DNA of 64,000 bases from JALYUM01 sp036688685 (GTDB lineage Bacteria; Pseudomonadota; Gammaproteobacteria; Burkholderiales; Burkholderiaceae_D). The stretch lies in assembly GCF_036688685.1 (NCBI RefSeq), contig NZ_JAQQPS010000006.1:124001-188000 (forward strand), read 5' to 3'. The notes beneath the pieces were generated by a model. It was not told the DNA's origin and ran no database searches. It was given only the letters and a program-made list of their open reading frames with translations. A program made the translations under genes and the position numbers. Positions 1-9,912 of the stretch are shown in pieces. The number at the start of each line of letters is the position of its first letter. The stretch's first letter is position 1.

Positions 1-537
1 CACGGCCGGCACGCCGTGGCGCTCGAGGTAACCGGGCGCGGCGCAGACGATCCATTCGAAGTCGCACAGCGGCCGCGCCACCGCGGTGGAATCGGCCAGC
101 TGGCCAACCCGGATGGCAATGTCGATGCGCGCGTCGATCAGGTCGATCAAGGCATCGTCGACCAGCAAACAAACTCGCAACTGCGGCGCCTCGGCCAGCA
201 GCGGCGCCAGCGCCGCGGCAATGTGGACAGCAAAGCCCACGGGAGCAGCAATGCGCAGTTCGCCCGAAGGCGCGTCGCGCGCCAGCGCCAGCGCATCGGC
301 GGCGGCAGCCGCCGCCTGCAACAGGCGCAGGCAATGTGGGTAGCAACGCTCGCCCGCTTCGGTGAGGGTCAGCTTTCTGGTCGACCTGTGCAGCAGCGTG
401 ACGCCGGCGTGCAGTTCGAGCGCGCGGATGGTCTGGCTGACCGCCGACGGCGTCATCCCGAGGCGGCGCGCGGCCGCGCTCATGGAGCCGGCCGCGACCG
501 TCTCGGCAAACACGGCGAACGGTTTGAACGTATTCAT
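1..537 (-). CDS. LysR-family transcriptional regulator, 3' end cut by window edge
   Basis: The reading frame is open from an ATG at 537 to the left edge, giving 179 residues of a protein usually about 300 long. The N-terminus (MNTFKPFAVFAETVAAGSMS, then ARRLGMTPSAVSQTIRALE) is the classic LysR winged helix-turn-helix, followed by the LTEAGERY-type linker; the effector-binding domain begins but is truncated. It is divergent from the NmrA-like gene at 637, with 99 bases between them. LysR proteins commonly control the divergent neighbour, so that gene is the likely target (inference). Confidence 0.9.
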   Translation of the reverse strand, partial: MNTFKPFAVFAETVAAGSMSAAARRLGMTPSAVSQTIRALELHAGVTLLHRSTRKLTLTEAGERCYPHCLRLLQAAAAAADALALARDAPSGELRIAAPVGFAVHIAAALAPLLAEAPQLRVCLLVDDALIDLIDARIDIAIRVGQLADSTAVARPLCDFEWIVCAAPGYLERHGVPAV

Positions 538-636
538 TATGAAGCCTGACTTAAAAGTAATAGCGATTTTACGGGGCTTATCGCCGCAGCTGTTACCCGC
601 TATTGTGGTGCACCACTTATACCTCAAGGAAATAAC

Positions 637-1290
637 ATGAAGATTGCCCTGATTGGCGCCACCGGTTTCGTCGGCGCCGCCGTACTGACCGAACTGCTGC
701 AACGCGGCCACAGCGTCACCGCGCTGGTGCGCGACCCGGCCAAAGTGCTGCCACCGGGTGTAACCGGCGTGCGCGCCGACGCGTATGACGCCGCCAGCAT
801 CGCCGCCGGCGTGCGCGGTACCGACGCCGTCATCTCCGCCTTCAATCCCGGCTGGACTGCCCCGGACCTGTACAACACCTTCCTGCATGGCAGCGCCGCC
901 ATCGAGCGTGGCGTGGAAGCGTCCGGCGTGAAGCGCTTGCTGGTCGTCGGCGGGGCCGGCAGCCTGTTCGTGGCACCCGGCGTGCAGCTGGTCGATACGC
1001 CCAACTTCACCGACCACGTGCCGGCCAACGTGGTGCCGGGCGCCCTCGCCGCGCGCGACGCCCTCACGCGCCTGCGCGCCAACACGGTGCTGGACTGGAC
1101 CTTCCTCAGCCCCGCCGCGATGCTGGCGCCGGGCGCGCGCACTGGCGCTTACCGTGTCGGCGGCGAAGAAGTGCTGATGGACGGCCCGGCGCCGGCCGGC
1201 ATTTCGGTGGCCGACCTGGCCGTGGCGATCGTCGACGAAATCGAGCAGCCGCAGCATGTGAAAGCGCGCTTCACGGTGGCGTCAAAATAA
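637..1290 (+). CDS. NAD(P)H-binding NmrA-like/atypical SDR oxidoreductase
   Basis: A 217-residue single-domain Rossmann protein. The N-terminal MKIALIGATGFVGAAVLTEL carries the GxxGxxG dinucleotide-binding motif of atypical short-chain dehydrogenases (NmrA/YwnB type), followed by an ALVRDPAK segment typical of NADP-preferring members. No catalytic YxxxK motif is evident, as is normal for NmrA-like sensors and flavin or quinone reductase-like members. The ATG is preceded by an AAGGAA Shine-Dalgarno. The substrate is unknown. It lies opposite a LysR gene and is followed by a strong terminator. Confidence 0.85.
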   Translation: MKIALIGATGFVGAAVLTELLQRGHSVTALVRDPAKVLPPGVTGVRADAYDAASIAAGVRGTDAVISAFNPGWTAPDLYNTFLHGSAAIERGVEASGVKRLLVVGGAGSLFVAPGVQLVDTPNFTDHVPANVVPGALAARDALTRLRANTVLDWTFLSPAAMLAPGARTGAYRVGGEEVLMDGPAPAGISVADLAVAIVDEIEQPQHVKARFTVASK

Positions 1291-1294
1291 AAAA

Positions 1295-1320
1295 AAAGGG
1301 AACGCCGCGGCGTTCCCTTT
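1295..1320. terminator. Bidirectional Rho-independent terminator
   Basis: Perfect inverted repeat (AAAGGGAACGCC and its complement around a GC centre), with an A-run on the left and a T-run on the right. It lies between the convergent NmrA-like gene (ending 1290) and the alcohol dehydrogenase gene (ending 1338), so it can serve both. Confidence 0.85.
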
Positions 1321-1337
1321 TTATCTCGTGGCGAAGC

Positions 1338-2387
1338 TTATTTCGCCAGCGACTTCATGTCGATCACGAAGCGATAACGCACATCGCTTTTCACCACGCG
1401 CTCGAAGGCTTCGTTGATCGCCTGGATGTCGATCACTTCAATATCGGCGGTAATGTCATGCTTGCCGCAGAAATCGAGCATCTCCTGGGTTTCCTTGATC
1501 GAGCCGATCATCGATCCGGCCAGGGTGCGGCGCGAGCCGATCAGGTTGAAGGCACTCACCGGCGGCGTGGCCGCATCGGGCACACCGACCAGCGTCATGA
1601 CGCCATCGATTTTCAGCAGCTGCAGATAATCGTTCCAGTCGACCGCTGCGCCCACCGTGTTGATGATCAGGTCGAACTGGCCCTGCAGCTTGGTGAAGGT
1701 GTCCTTGTCGTTGGTGGCGTAGTAATGCGCCGCGCCGAAGCGCAGGCCGTCTTCCTGTTTCGACAGCGACTGGCTCAGTACCGTCACGTCCGCGCCCATG
1801 GCGTGGGCGATTTTCACGCCCATGTGGCCGAGGCCACCGAGGCCGATGATGGCGACTTTCTTGCCCGGACCGGCTTTCCAGTGGTGCAGCGGCGAATACA
1901 GCGTGATGCCTGCGCACAGCAGCGGCGCGGCCTTGTCGAGCGGCAGATTGGCCGGAATCGACAGCACATAGCCTTCCTTGACGACGATATGGTCCGAATA
2001 GCCGCCGAAGGTCGGCGTGACGCCATCGGCTTCGACGCTGTTGTAGGTCTGAACCAGGCCTGGCATGTACTGCTCCAGGTCTTCGTGGCGGTGCTCGCAC
2101 TTGGTGCACGAATCGACGAAGCAGCCGACGCCGACGGCGTCGCCCACCTTGAACTTGGTGACGTTCGCGCCGACTTCGGTCACGAGGCCGGCGATTTCAT
2201 GGCCAGGCACCATCGGGAACATGCCGCCGCCCCATTCGTCACGGGCCTGGTGGATATCGGAGTGGCACACGCCACAAAATTTGATGTCGATGGCGACGTC
2301 GTCGGCATTCAATGCGCGGCGTTCGAAGGTGAAAGGGGCGAGTTTTTCTTTGGCGGCAGTGGCCGCGTATCCGCGTACGAGAGTCAT
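1338..2387 (-). CDS. Zinc-dependent alcohol dehydrogenase (YahK/AdhC type)
   Basis: The protein from the ATG at 2387 ([19 protein letters not shown]) is 349 residues, the usual length of YahK-like NADP-dependent aldehyde reductases. Visible motifs are [15 protein letters not shown] (catalytic zinc Cys), [12 protein letters not shown] (zinc His-Glu) and [18 protein letters not shown] (Rossmann GxGxxG). Of the usual structural-zinc cysteines, only CTKC of the lobe is seen in the stretch [15 protein letters not shown]. The frame stays open further upstream, but the family N-terminus fixes the start at 2387. It probably reduces aldehydes to alcohols in the cytoplasm. It is divergent from the SWIM-led operon. 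Confidence 0.9.
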   Translation of the reverse strand: MTLVRGYAATAAKEKLAPFTFERRALNADDVAIDIKFCGVCHSDIHQARDEWGGGMFPMVPGHEIAGLVTEVGANVTKFKVGDAVGVGCFVDSCTKCEHRHEDLEQYMPGLVQTYNSVEADGVTPTFGGYSDHIVVKEGYVLSIPANLPLDKAAPLLCAGITLYSPLHHWKAGPGKKVAIIGLGGLGHMGVKIAHAMGADVTVLSQSLSKQEDGLRFGAAHYYATNDKDTFTKLQGQFDLIINTVGAAVDWNDYLQLLKIDGVMTLVGVPDAATPPVSAFNLIGSRRTLAGSMIGSIKETQEMLDFCGKHDITADIEVIDIQAINEAFERVVKSDVRYRFVIDMKSLAK

Positions 2388-2583
2388 GGTGGGTTCCAAA
2401 AAGGGAGAAGTGAAAGGCAGCCGCGAGGGGCGCTGCGACCGAAGCGGCTTGGTTGCTGAGTATATAGCGAAATCAAAAACGCTGAATCGGGACGCCCAGA
2501 AACAAGCGCGCCGCTGCGCCGATAAAACTGTTGGTAATGTTTCCTGAATGCTAGAATCAGCCATCTTCTTTCGCCTGTTCGCG

Positions 2584-3927
2584 ATGACACTTTCGGCCGA
2601 CCAAATTCTTGCACTGGCACCCGATGCAGCCTCCGCCAAAGCGGGCAGCGCGCAATCGGGCGCAGCGAAATGGTCGGGCCTGGGCGGGCACGCGCAAGCG
2701 CTGTGGGGCCTGTGCCAGGGCAGCGGCAAGGAGCCCTACCGCGCCCAGATCGACCTGGCCGGCCCTTCTTTCAAATGCACCTGCCCGAGCCGCAAATTCC
2801 CCTGCAAGCATGGCCTCGGCCTGTACTTGCTGTACGCGCGCGACGCGCAAGCGTTTACCGACACCACCGCGCCGGCATGGGTCAACGACTGGCTGCAAAG
2901 CCGGGCCCAGCGCAGCGAACAGAAGGCGGCCAAGGTCGAACTGGCAACCCCGGAAGACGCCGCCGCGAAAGAGCAGCGCCAGCAAAAAACCCAGGACAAG
3001 CGCGCGTCGAGCGTCGAAGGCGGCCTGGCCATCCTCGACATCTGGCTGGCCGACCTGGCGCAAAGCGGCCTGGCAGGCCTGCGCAGCAAGCCGGCGCAGG
3101 ACTGGGAAGCGATGGCTGCACGCCTGGTCGATACCCAGGCTGGTGGCCTGGCTGCGCGCCTGCGCCGCGCCGGCATGCGCATCTACGCGTCAAGCAGCAG
3201 CGGCTGGGAAACGGCCGTAGCGCGCGAGCTGGCGCAAATCGCCTTGCTCAGCCAAAGCTATCGGCGCCTGACCACCCTGCCCGCGTTGCTGCAACAGGAT
3301 GTCAAAAGCGCGATCGGCTGGACCGTGAACCAGGACGATGTGCTGCTGGCGCCTGGCGTGCAGGATCACTGGCAGGTGTTCGGCAACCATACCGATCTGG
3401 ACGCCCGCATCGGCCGCCGTGCCTGCTATCTGCGCGGGCGCGCTACCGGACGCTGGGCCATGCTGCTGCAATTCTCCGCTGGCGGACAGGCACTGCCACC
3501 ACCGCTGCTGCCGGGCGCCGTCTACCAGGGCACACTGCATTTCTATCCCGGCGCGGCGCCCCTGCGCGTGGTGTTCGGCAGCGACGTGCAGATGACGCCT
3601 GCGACCAGCATGCCGCACAGCGAAACGCGTGATACCGGCACCCTGCTGACCGGGTACGCCGAGGCGCTGGCCGCCAACCCCTTCCTTGAGGCCTTTCCGA
3701 TGCAGTTCGACGGCGCGGTGCCGCAGTTCGACGCGGGCCGCTGGTCGCTGCGCAGCGCCGCCGGTGCGCTTATTCCGCTGCAGGACGGGTTTCGCCATGG
3801 CTGGCAGCTGCTCGCCGTGGCGGGCGGCGCGCCTGCGAATGTGTTCGGTGTCTGGGACGGCATCGCCCTGCTGCCGCTGTCGATCGCATGCGGCGCGCGC
3901 CTGTACATTCTGGACGGCGCGCCATGA
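2584..3927 (+). CDS. SWIM zinc-finger protein, first gene of five-gene AAA/VWA cassette
   Basis: From the ATG at 2584 the protein is 447 residues. Residues 62-80 hold the SWIM signature CxCx6CxH (C65, C67, C74, H76 in [20 protein letters not shown]), a zinc fold linked to DNA or protein binding. Residues 125-155 are Lys/Gln/Glu-rich and look like a linker. The remainder, about 290 residues, has no motif I recognise. An upstream in-frame ATG at 2548 is possible, but a TAGAAT hexamer at 2552-2557 would fit a -10 box, favouring 2584. Its stop overlaps the next ATG (ATGA). E. coli YehQ is the likely SWIM counterpart. Confidence 0.85.
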   Translation: MTLSADQILALAPDAASAKAGSAQSGAAKWSGLGGHAQALWGLCQGSGKEPYRAQIDLAGPSFKCTCPSRKFPCKHGLGLYLLYARDAQAFTDTTAPAWVNDWLQSRAQRSEQKAAKVELATPEDAAAKEQRQQKTQDKRASSVEGGLAILDIWLADLAQSGLAGLRSKPAQDWEAMAARLVDTQAGGLAARLRRAGMRIYASSSSGWETAVARELAQIALLSQSYRRLTTLPALLQQDVKSAIGWTVNQDDVLLAPGVQDHWQVFGNHTDLDARIGRRACYLRGRATGRWAMLLQFSAGGQALPPPLLPGAVYQGTLHFYPGAAPLRVVFGSDVQMTPATSMPHSETRDTGTLLTGYAEALAANPFLEAFPMQFDGAVPQFDAGRWSLRSAAGALIPLQDGFRHGWQLLAVAGGAPANVFGVWDGIALLPLSIACGARLYILDGAP

Positions 3928-5474
3928 GTTTTTCGCCGGTCCTGCACAAGGCACTGCTGGCCGGCGCCGCCCGCGTGCCGCTGGGGGACGACAGCGTCGA
4001 TGCGGCCCTGCACGGCGTGCTGGCCAATGCACCAGCGCCACTGCGCCTGTGGCACCTGGTCGCCGCGACCGACCTGTGGCAGCGCGCCGGCCTGACACCG
4101 CAGCATTCGCAGGCGCAGGCCGCGCCCTGCCCGCCCGGCCCCACCTGTCCACGCGCCGCCGAGCGGGTCCTGCAACTGATTTTAGCCGGCATGCACAGCG
4201 AGCAGCTGCCGCACTGGCTGGCACTCGCGCGCCAGCACGACATGAAGGTGCCGCATGGCTTGCTGGTGCCCCTGCTGGAACTGGGCATGCAAAAGCCGGC
4301 AGTGCGCGCCGACCTCGCGCCGCTGCTGGGCCAGCGCGGGCACTGGCTGGTGGCGCAGCACCCGGACTGGTCGGCCCAATACGGCGTGGCGGCCGACCTG
4401 GCCGCGCCCGAAACGCACTGGCAACTCGGTACGCTGGCCCAGCGCTGCGCCGCGTTGCTGGCCATGCGTCGGAGCGATCCGGCTGCGGCGCTGGCCACCT
4501 TGGCATCCGCCTGGGCCAGCGAGCCGCCGGAACAGCGCGTGGCGTTCCTGGCGGTGCTCTCCACCGGACTGGGACTGGCGGACGAAGCTTTCCTCGAGGG
4601 CGTGCTGGACGACAAACGCAAGGAAGTGCGCACCCTGGCGCAGCAGTTGCTGGCGGCCCTGCCGGGTTCCCAACTGGTGGAGCGCTGCAAAACACGCCTG
4701 GCAGGGATATTCCGTCATGCGCCGCCGGAACTGCTCCTGACGCTGCCGGACGCCTGCGACAAGGCGATGAAGCGCGATGGCATCGGCGTCGACGCGCAGC
4801 GCGGGCTGGGCGAAAAAGCCGGCTGGCTGTTCGACCTGATGCGTTCTGTGCCACCCGCGCACTGGCGCGCTGCCTGGCAGCTGGCACCAGAGGACGTCGT
4901 GGCGCTCTGCGCCCGGCACGAATTCAGTGTAGCGCTGCTCGGCGGCCTGGTGCAGGCTTGCGCCCGCACGCTGGGTGACCTGCCCACGCGCGAGGCGATC
5001 GAATGGTACGTACTGCTGGCCAGCGCCGAACTGCCCGCGGCAACCCGCATGATCAGTGCCGCCGTGCTGGCGCGCGACATGCAGCGCCTGCCGCTGCCCG
5101 ACCAGGAGCGCATCGTGCTGCGCTGGCTGGCCGCGCCCGGCAATGCGCTGCGCGCCGACGCGCCCGCGCTGGAATGGGCCGAACGACGCGCCGGCGCCAC
5201 CGCCGATCCGCTGCCGCTGGACCTGTCGCTGCGCATGCTGGCCGGCGCGCAGCACGCGATGCGCGCGGTCGCGCAGCCGGGCTATGAAGCACAACACGGT
5301 TTCAGGATATTGGGCCGCACACTCAACCCGGCCGTTCTCGCCACTGCGCAGGCCAACTGGCCCGCACCCGACTGGGAACACTGGCCGCGCTGGCGCGACC
5401 CGGTCGACCAGCTGGTCGATACGCTGCAATTTCGCTTAACGATGCACGCCGGTTTTTTGGAGATGGATGAATGA
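3924..5474 (+). CDS. DUF5691-family protein
   Basis: 516 residues from the ATG at 3924, which overlaps the SWIM gene stop by 4 bases. The protein is Ala/Leu-rich and largely helical, with repeated segments reminiscent of HEAT/ARM-type scaffolds (for example 'DKRKEVRTLAQQLLAALPG'). Proteins of this kind next to SWIM-domain genes are grouped as DUF5691; I assign this by context and length rather than by a catalytic motif. No signal peptide or membrane segment is visible, so it is cytoplasmic. A scaffold or adaptor role for the ATPase downstream is inference. Confidence 0.7.
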   Translation: MSFSPVLHKALLAGAARVPLGDDSVDAALHGVLANAPAPLRLWHLVAATDLWQRAGLTPQHSQAQAAPCPPGPTCPRAAERVLQLILAGMHSEQLPHWLALARQHDMKVPHGLLVPLLELGMQKPAVRADLAPLLGQRGHWLVAQHPDWSAQYGVAADLAAPETHWQLGTLAQRCAALLAMRRSDPAAALATLASAWASEPPEQRVAFLAVLSTGLGLADEAFLEGVLDDKRKEVRTLAQQLLAALPGSQLVERCKTRLAGIFRHAPPELLLTLPDACDKAMKRDGIGVDAQRGLGEKAGWLFDLMRSVPPAHWRAAWQLAPEDVVALCARHEFSVALLGGLVQACARTLGDLPTREAIEWYVLLASAELPAATRMISAAVLARDMQRLPLPDQERIVLRWLAAPGNALRADAPALEWAERRAGATADPLPLDLSLRMLAGAQHAMRAVAQPGYEAQHGFRILGRTLNPAVLATAQANWPAPDWEHWPRWRDPVDQLVDTLQFRLTMHAGFLEMDE

Positions 5475-6556
5475 ACACCACGAACGTCATGCGGCAGCAC
5501 GCCGAGCAGCAGTACGCACACGAATTGGCCGCGTTGAAGGAAATCGACACGCGCCAGCGCCCGCCCAACTGGGAACTGTCGCCGTGGGCGGTGGCCATCT
5601 ATCTGCTCGGCGGGACGCTCGATAACGGTGTCGAGATCACGCCCAAGTACATCGGCAAGCGCCGCATCATCGAGATTGCCATCGCCACGCTGGCCACCGA
5701 CCGCGCGCTGCTGCTGCTCGGCGTGCCGGGGACGGCAAAATCGTGGGTCTCGGAGCACCTGGCCGCGGCCATCAGCGGCAACTCGACGCTGGTGGTGCAA
5801 GGCACTGCCGGCACGGCCGAAGAAACCATCCGCTACGGCTGGAACTACGCGCAGTTGCTGGCCAAGGGACCGAGCCTGGAGGCAGTCGTGCCGAGTCCCG
5901 TGATGCGCGCCATGCGGACCGGTAAAATCGCCCGCATCGAAGAATTGACGCGCATCCCGGCCGAAGTGCAGGACAGTTTCATCAGCCTGCTGTCGGAAAA
6001 AATCCTGCCGATTCCGGAACTCGACGACTACGTGCAGGCCGCCAAAGGCTTCAATGTGATCGCCACCGCGAATGACCGCGACCGCGGCGTGAATGAATTA
6101 TCGAGCGCGCTGAAACGGCGCTTCAACACGGTGGTGCTGCCGCTGCCCGACAGCGCCGACGAAGAAGTGACCATCGTCGAGACGCGCGTGGCGAGCCTGG
6201 GGCGCGCGCTGGAACTGCCGGCCGAAAAACCGGCACTGGCGGAAATCCGCCGCATCGTCACCATCTTCCGCGAACTGCGCGCCGGCCAGACCGATGACGG
6301 CAAGATCAAGCTGAAGTCGCCCTCGGCCAGCATGAGCACCGCCGAAGCGATCTCCGTCGTCACCAACGGCATGGCGCTGGCCGCCCACTTTGGCGACGGC
6401 ACGCTGCGCGGCGCCGACATGGCGTCCTCCCTGATCGGCGCGGTGGTGAAGGACCCGGTGCAGGACCGCCTCGTGATGCTGGAATACCTGGAAACCGTGG
6501 TCAAGGAACGCGACGGCTGGAAGGACCTGTACCGCGCCTGCCGCGACGTGTTGTGA
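5471..6556 (+). CDS. MoxR-type AAA+ ATPase (YehL-like)
   Basis: 361 residues, starting in the ATGA overlap with the preceding gene. AAA+ landmarks: Walker A GVPGTAKSW at residues 84-92, a Walker B-like strand IARIEEL at 153-159 with Glu where Asp is usual, sensor 1 NVIATAND ending at N201, and an arginine-finger segment SSALKRRF around 211-218. Size and motifs fit the MoxR group, whose members work with VWA-domain partners to remodel proteins or insert cofactors. Length and neighbours match E. coli YehL (about 360 residues). Substrate unknown. Confidence 0.88.
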   Translation: MNTTNVMRQHAEQQYAHELAALKEIDTRQRPPNWELSPWAVAIYLLGGTLDNGVEITPKYIGKRRIIEIAIATLATDRALLLLGVPGTAKSWVSEHLAAAISGNSTLVVQGTAGTAEETIRYGWNYAQLLAKGPSLEAVVPSPVMRAMRTGKIARIEELTRIPAEVQDSFISLLSEKILPIPELDDYVQAAKGFNVIATANDRDRGVNELSSALKRRFNTVVLPLPDSADEEVTIVETRVASLGRALELPAEKPALAEIRRIVTIFRELRAGQTDDGKIKLKSPSASMSTAEAISVVTNGMALAAHFGDGTLRGADMASSLIGAVVKDPVQDRLVMLEYLETVVKERDGWKDLYRACRDVL

Positions 6557-8748
6557 CGGTCCACTTCTTCGGCATCCGGCATCACGGGCCGGGGTGTGCG
6601 CGCAGCGTGGCGCAGGCGCTCGATCAACTAAGGCCAAGCCTGATCCTGATCGAAGGCCCGCCCGAAGCCGACGCCCTGCTGGCGCTCGCTGCGCTGGACA
6701 CGATGCGCCCGCCGGTGGCGTTGCTGGTGTACGCGCCTGCATTGCCGCAGCATGCGGTGTATTACCCGTTCGCCGAATTTTCGCCCGAGTGGCAGGCAAT
6801 CCGGCACGGCCAGGCGCACGCGGTGCCGACGCGCTTCATCGACCTGCCGCTGGCGCACGTGCTGGCCGGCGAGATGACAGTCGAAGAAGCTGTGGACCAG
6901 CCTGCACCGCGGCGCGGCGACGCGCTCGCCGGGCTGGCACAGGCGGCCGGCTTCTCCGACACCGAAACGTGGTGGGATCACCTGGTCGAACAGCGCGACG
7001 ACAGCCTGGAACTGTTCGCAGCCATCGAAGAAATGATGACGGTGGCGCGCGCCGACATCAATGAACAGCTCGATCCACACGAAGCGCGGCGCGAGGCCCA
7101 CATGCGCCAGATGATCCGGGCCGGCATCAAGGAAGGCCACCAGAACATCGCCGTCATCTGCGGCGCCTGGCATGTGCCGTCGCTGCGCACAATGCCGGCC
7201 GCAAAACACGACAAGGATCTGCTGGCCGGTCTGCCAAAAGCCAAAGTGGCGGCGACCTGGACGCCGTGGAGCTACGGGCGCCTCAGTTTCACCAGCGGCT
7301 ACGGCGCCGGCGTGCAGGCGCCCGGCTGGTACCACCACCTGTGGCACACACCGCACAAGGCATCCGTGTATTGGCTGACCGATTGCGTGCGCCTGCTGAG
7401 AAAACACGGGCTCGATGCGTCGTCGGCGCACGTGATCGAAGCACTGCGCCTGGCCGACACGCTGGCCAGCCTGCGCGAGCGCTCGCGTGCCGGCTTGACC
7501 GAACTGCTCGACGCGCTGCAAAGCACGCTGTTTGGCGACAGCGATGCACCGCTGCGCCTGATCGAACGCGAACTGCTGGTCAACGACCGCCTCGGCAGCG
7601 TGCCGGACGAGACCCCGACCTTGCCGCTGACGCAGGACGTGCGGGCGCTGCAAAAACGCTATCGCATGGCGCCGCGCGCCGACCAGGTCGAACTCGATCT
7701 CGACTTGCGCCAGCCGCTGCATCTCGAAAAGAGCATCTTCCTGCATCGGCTGGCGCTGCTCGGTATCCGTTGGGGCCGGACCCGTGCCGTGCGCGGCAAG
7801 AGCGGAAGCTTTCACGAACATTGGCTGCTGGCGTGGGAACCCGACTTTGAACTCAAGCTGATCGAAGCGAACGTCTGGGGCGCGACGCTTGAACTGGCGT
7901 GCGAAGCGAGCCTGTGCCACCAGGCGCAGCAGGGCCAGCACCTGCCCGCCTTGACCGCGCTGGTCGAAGCGATGCTGCTGGCCGACGTGCGCCGCGCCGT
8001 GCCCGTGCTGATGGCGCGCATGCAGGCGCTGGCCGCCGGCACCCAGGACGCGGGCCTGCTGCTGGCCGCGCTGGCGCCGCTGGCCAATGTCCTGCGCTAC
8101 GGCAGCGTGCGCGGCACCGACACGGCCAGCGTGGGCGCGGTGCTGGACGGCCTGGTGCTGCGCGCCTGCATCGCCCTGCCGGTGGCCGCACGCGGCATCA
8201 ACGAAGAAGCCGCGCAGGTGCTGCTGGGGCAATGCATCCAGGCCGACGGCGCCATCCATCTGCTGCAGGTGGACGCGCACCAGGCGGCGTGGCACGCCGC
8301 GCTGGCGCAGTGTGCGGCGTCAAACCAGGTGCATCCACTCATTGCCGGGCGCGCCGTGCGCCTGCTGTTCGAGCAGGACGCGTGGAGCGTCGAACAAAGT
8401 GCGAGCGCCCTGTCGCTCGCATGCAGCAACCCGGTCGATCCGCTGGCCACGGCGGCGTGGCTGGAGGGCTTTTTGCGCGGCAGCGGCTTGCTGCTGGTGG
8501 TGAACGACCCGCTCTGGCACATCTTGAATGGCTGGGTCGCGACGCTGCCCGAGGACGCCTTCACCGAACTGCTGCCACTGCTGCGCCGCACCTTCGCCAC
8601 GTTCGAAGCGCCCGAGCGGCGCCAGCTGGGCGAACGGGTCGCCAGCGGCGAAGTCGTGCTGGCCGCAGCGGCGGCGCACGATATCGATCCGGCACGGGCC
8701 GCGCTGGTGCTGCCAGTGCTGGCACTGCTACTGGGAGAGACGGCATGA
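6553..8748 (+). CDS. DUF5682-family protein (YehM-like)
   Basis: 731 residues from a GTG start at 6553 that overlaps the ATPase stop (GTGA). The N-terminus MTVHFFGIRHHGPGCARSVA followed by LILIEGPPEA (H10, H11, E34) resembles the histidine and glutamate signature of ChaN/EreA/TIKI-like hydrolase folds, with a later AVICGAWHVPSL segment as a second His site; this resemblance is my inference. The C-terminal half is a long helical region. It is close in size to E. coli YehM and sits, as there, between a MoxR ATPase and a VWA protein. Confidence 0.8.
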   Translation: MTVHFFGIRHHGPGCARSVAQALDQLRPSLILIEGPPEADALLALAALDTMRPPVALLVYAPALPQHAVYYPFAEFSPEWQAIRHGQAHAVPTRFIDLPLAHVLAGEMTVEEAVDQPAPRRGDALAGLAQAAGFSDTETWWDHLVEQRDDSLELFAAIEEMMTVARADINEQLDPHEARREAHMRQMIRAGIKEGHQNIAVICGAWHVPSLRTMPAAKHDKDLLAGLPKAKVAATWTPWSYGRLSFTSGYGAGVQAPGWYHHLWHTPHKASVYWLTDCVRLLRKHGLDASSAHVIEALRLADTLASLRERSRAGLTELLDALQSTLFGDSDAPLRLIERELLVNDRLGSVPDETPTLPLTQDVRALQKRYRMAPRADQVELDLDLRQPLHLEKSIFLHRLALLGIRWGRTRAVRGKSGSFHEHWLLAWEPDFELKLIEANVWGATLELACEASLCHQAQQGQHLPALTALVEAMLLADVRRAVPVLMARMQALAAGTQDAGLLLAALAPLANVLRYGSVRGTDTASVGAVLDGLVLRACIALPVAARGINEEAAQVLLGQCIQADGAIHLLQVDAHQAAWHAALAQCAASNQVHPLIAGRAVRLLFEQDAWSVEQSASALSLACSNPVDPLATAAWLEGFLRGSGLLLVVNDPLWHILNGWVATLPEDAFTELLPLLRRTFATFEAPERRQLGERVASGEVVLAAAAAHDIDPARAALVLPVLALLLGETA

Positions 8749-9878
8749 ATACCGACCAATTGCAGCGGCGCTGGCGCCTGATGCTGGGCAGCGACGCCGA
8801 CAACCTGGCCTTGGCGCCGGCCGACGCAGCGCTGGAACGCACGCTGGGCGCGCTGTACGACAAGCAGGAAGGACGCGGCGGCTTGCAGGGCTCGGCCCCG
8901 AACGTGGCGCGCTGGCTGGGCGACATCCGCGAATATTTTCCGGCCAGCGTGGTGCAGGTGATGCAGAAAGATGCGATGGAACGGCTGGGCCTCGAGCAGA
9001 TGCTGCTTGAACCCGAGATGCTGCGCAGCGTGCAGCCGGATATCCACCTGGTCGCCACGCTGCTGTCGCTGAACCGCCTGATGCCGGGTAAAACCAGGGA
9101 GACCGCGCGCCAGGTCGTGCGCACCGTGGTCGAACAGCTCGAGCGCAAGCTGGCCAACCCGCTGCGCCAGGCAATTAGTGGCAGCTTGAACCGGGCGGCG
9201 CGCAACCACCGCCCGCGCCACAATGAAATCGACTGGCTGCGCACCATCCGCGCCAACCTGCGTCATTACCAGGTGGACTACCAGAGCATCATCGCCGAGC
9301 GCCGCATCGGCTTTGCGCGCAAAAGCCAGAGCCTGCGCGACATCGTGCTGTGCGTCGACCAGAGCGGTTCGATGGCGCCGTCGGTGGTCTACGCCAGCAT
9401 GTTCGCGGCAGTCCTGGCCAGTATCAAGGCGGTCAGCACGCAGGTGGTGGTGTTCGATACGGCGGTGGTCGACCTGACGCCGCTGCTGGCCGATCCGGTC
9501 GATGTCCTGTTCGGTACCCAGCTCGGCGGCGGCACCGACATCGACCGCGCGCTGGCCTATTGCCAGGGCCTGGTGACGCGGCCGCAAGAGACGATTTTCG
9601 TGCTGATCAGCGATTTGTACGAGGGCGGGAATGCGGCGCAGATGCTGTCACGGGCGGCGGCGCTGGTCGAGAGCGGCGTGCAGATGATTGCGCTGCTGGC
9701 GCTGGACGACAACGGCGCGCCCAGCTACGACCATCGCCATGCGGCGCACTTCGCCAGCCTGGGGATTCCGTGTTTTGCCTGCACCCCCGACAAATTCCCG
9801 GACCTGATGGCGGCGGCGATCAGGAAGCAGGACATGGGCGCGTGGGCGGCGCGCAACGAGATTGCGCTGGCGGGGTAG
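8745..9878 (+). CDS. VWA-domain protein (YehP-like)
   Basis: 377 residues from the ATG at 8745, overlapping DUF5682 by 4 bases. Residues 1-195 are a helical N-terminal domain; the von Willebrand factor A domain starts near 197 with the complete metal-ion-dependent adhesion site DQSGSM (D205, S207, S209), a GGGTDIDRA segment supplying the distal Thr, and LISDLYEGG as the third loop. E. coli YehP has nearly the same length. In MoxR-VWA pairs the VWA protein presents the client to the ATPase ring, so this is the probable partner of the gene at 5471. It is the last gene of the cassette. Confidence 0.88.
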   Translation: MNTDQLQRRWRLMLGSDADNLALAPADAALERTLGALYDKQEGRGGLQGSAPNVARWLGDIREYFPASVVQVMQKDAMERLGLEQMLLEPEMLRSVQPDIHLVATLLSLNRLMPGKTRETARQVVRTVVEQLERKLANPLRQAISGSLNRAARNHRPRHNEIDWLRTIRANLRHYQVDYQSIIAERRIGFARKSQSLRDIVLCVDQSGSMAPSVVYASMFAAVLASIKAVSTQVVVFDTAVVDLTPLLADPVDVLFGTQLGGGTDIDRALAYCQGLVTRPQETIFVLISDLYEGGNAAQMLSRAAALVESGVQMIALLALDDNGAPSYDHRHAAHFASLGIPCFACTPDKFPDLMAAAIRKQDMGAWAARNEIALAG

Positions 9879-9912
9879 CTCGGGCGCGAAATGCGCGACC
9901 AACACTGCGTGT

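Noticed and set aside
1338..2729. Extended 463-residue version of the alcohol dehydrogenase.
   Set aside because: The first 114 residues are low-complexity and unrelated to the family; the start at 2387 gives the standard 349 residues.
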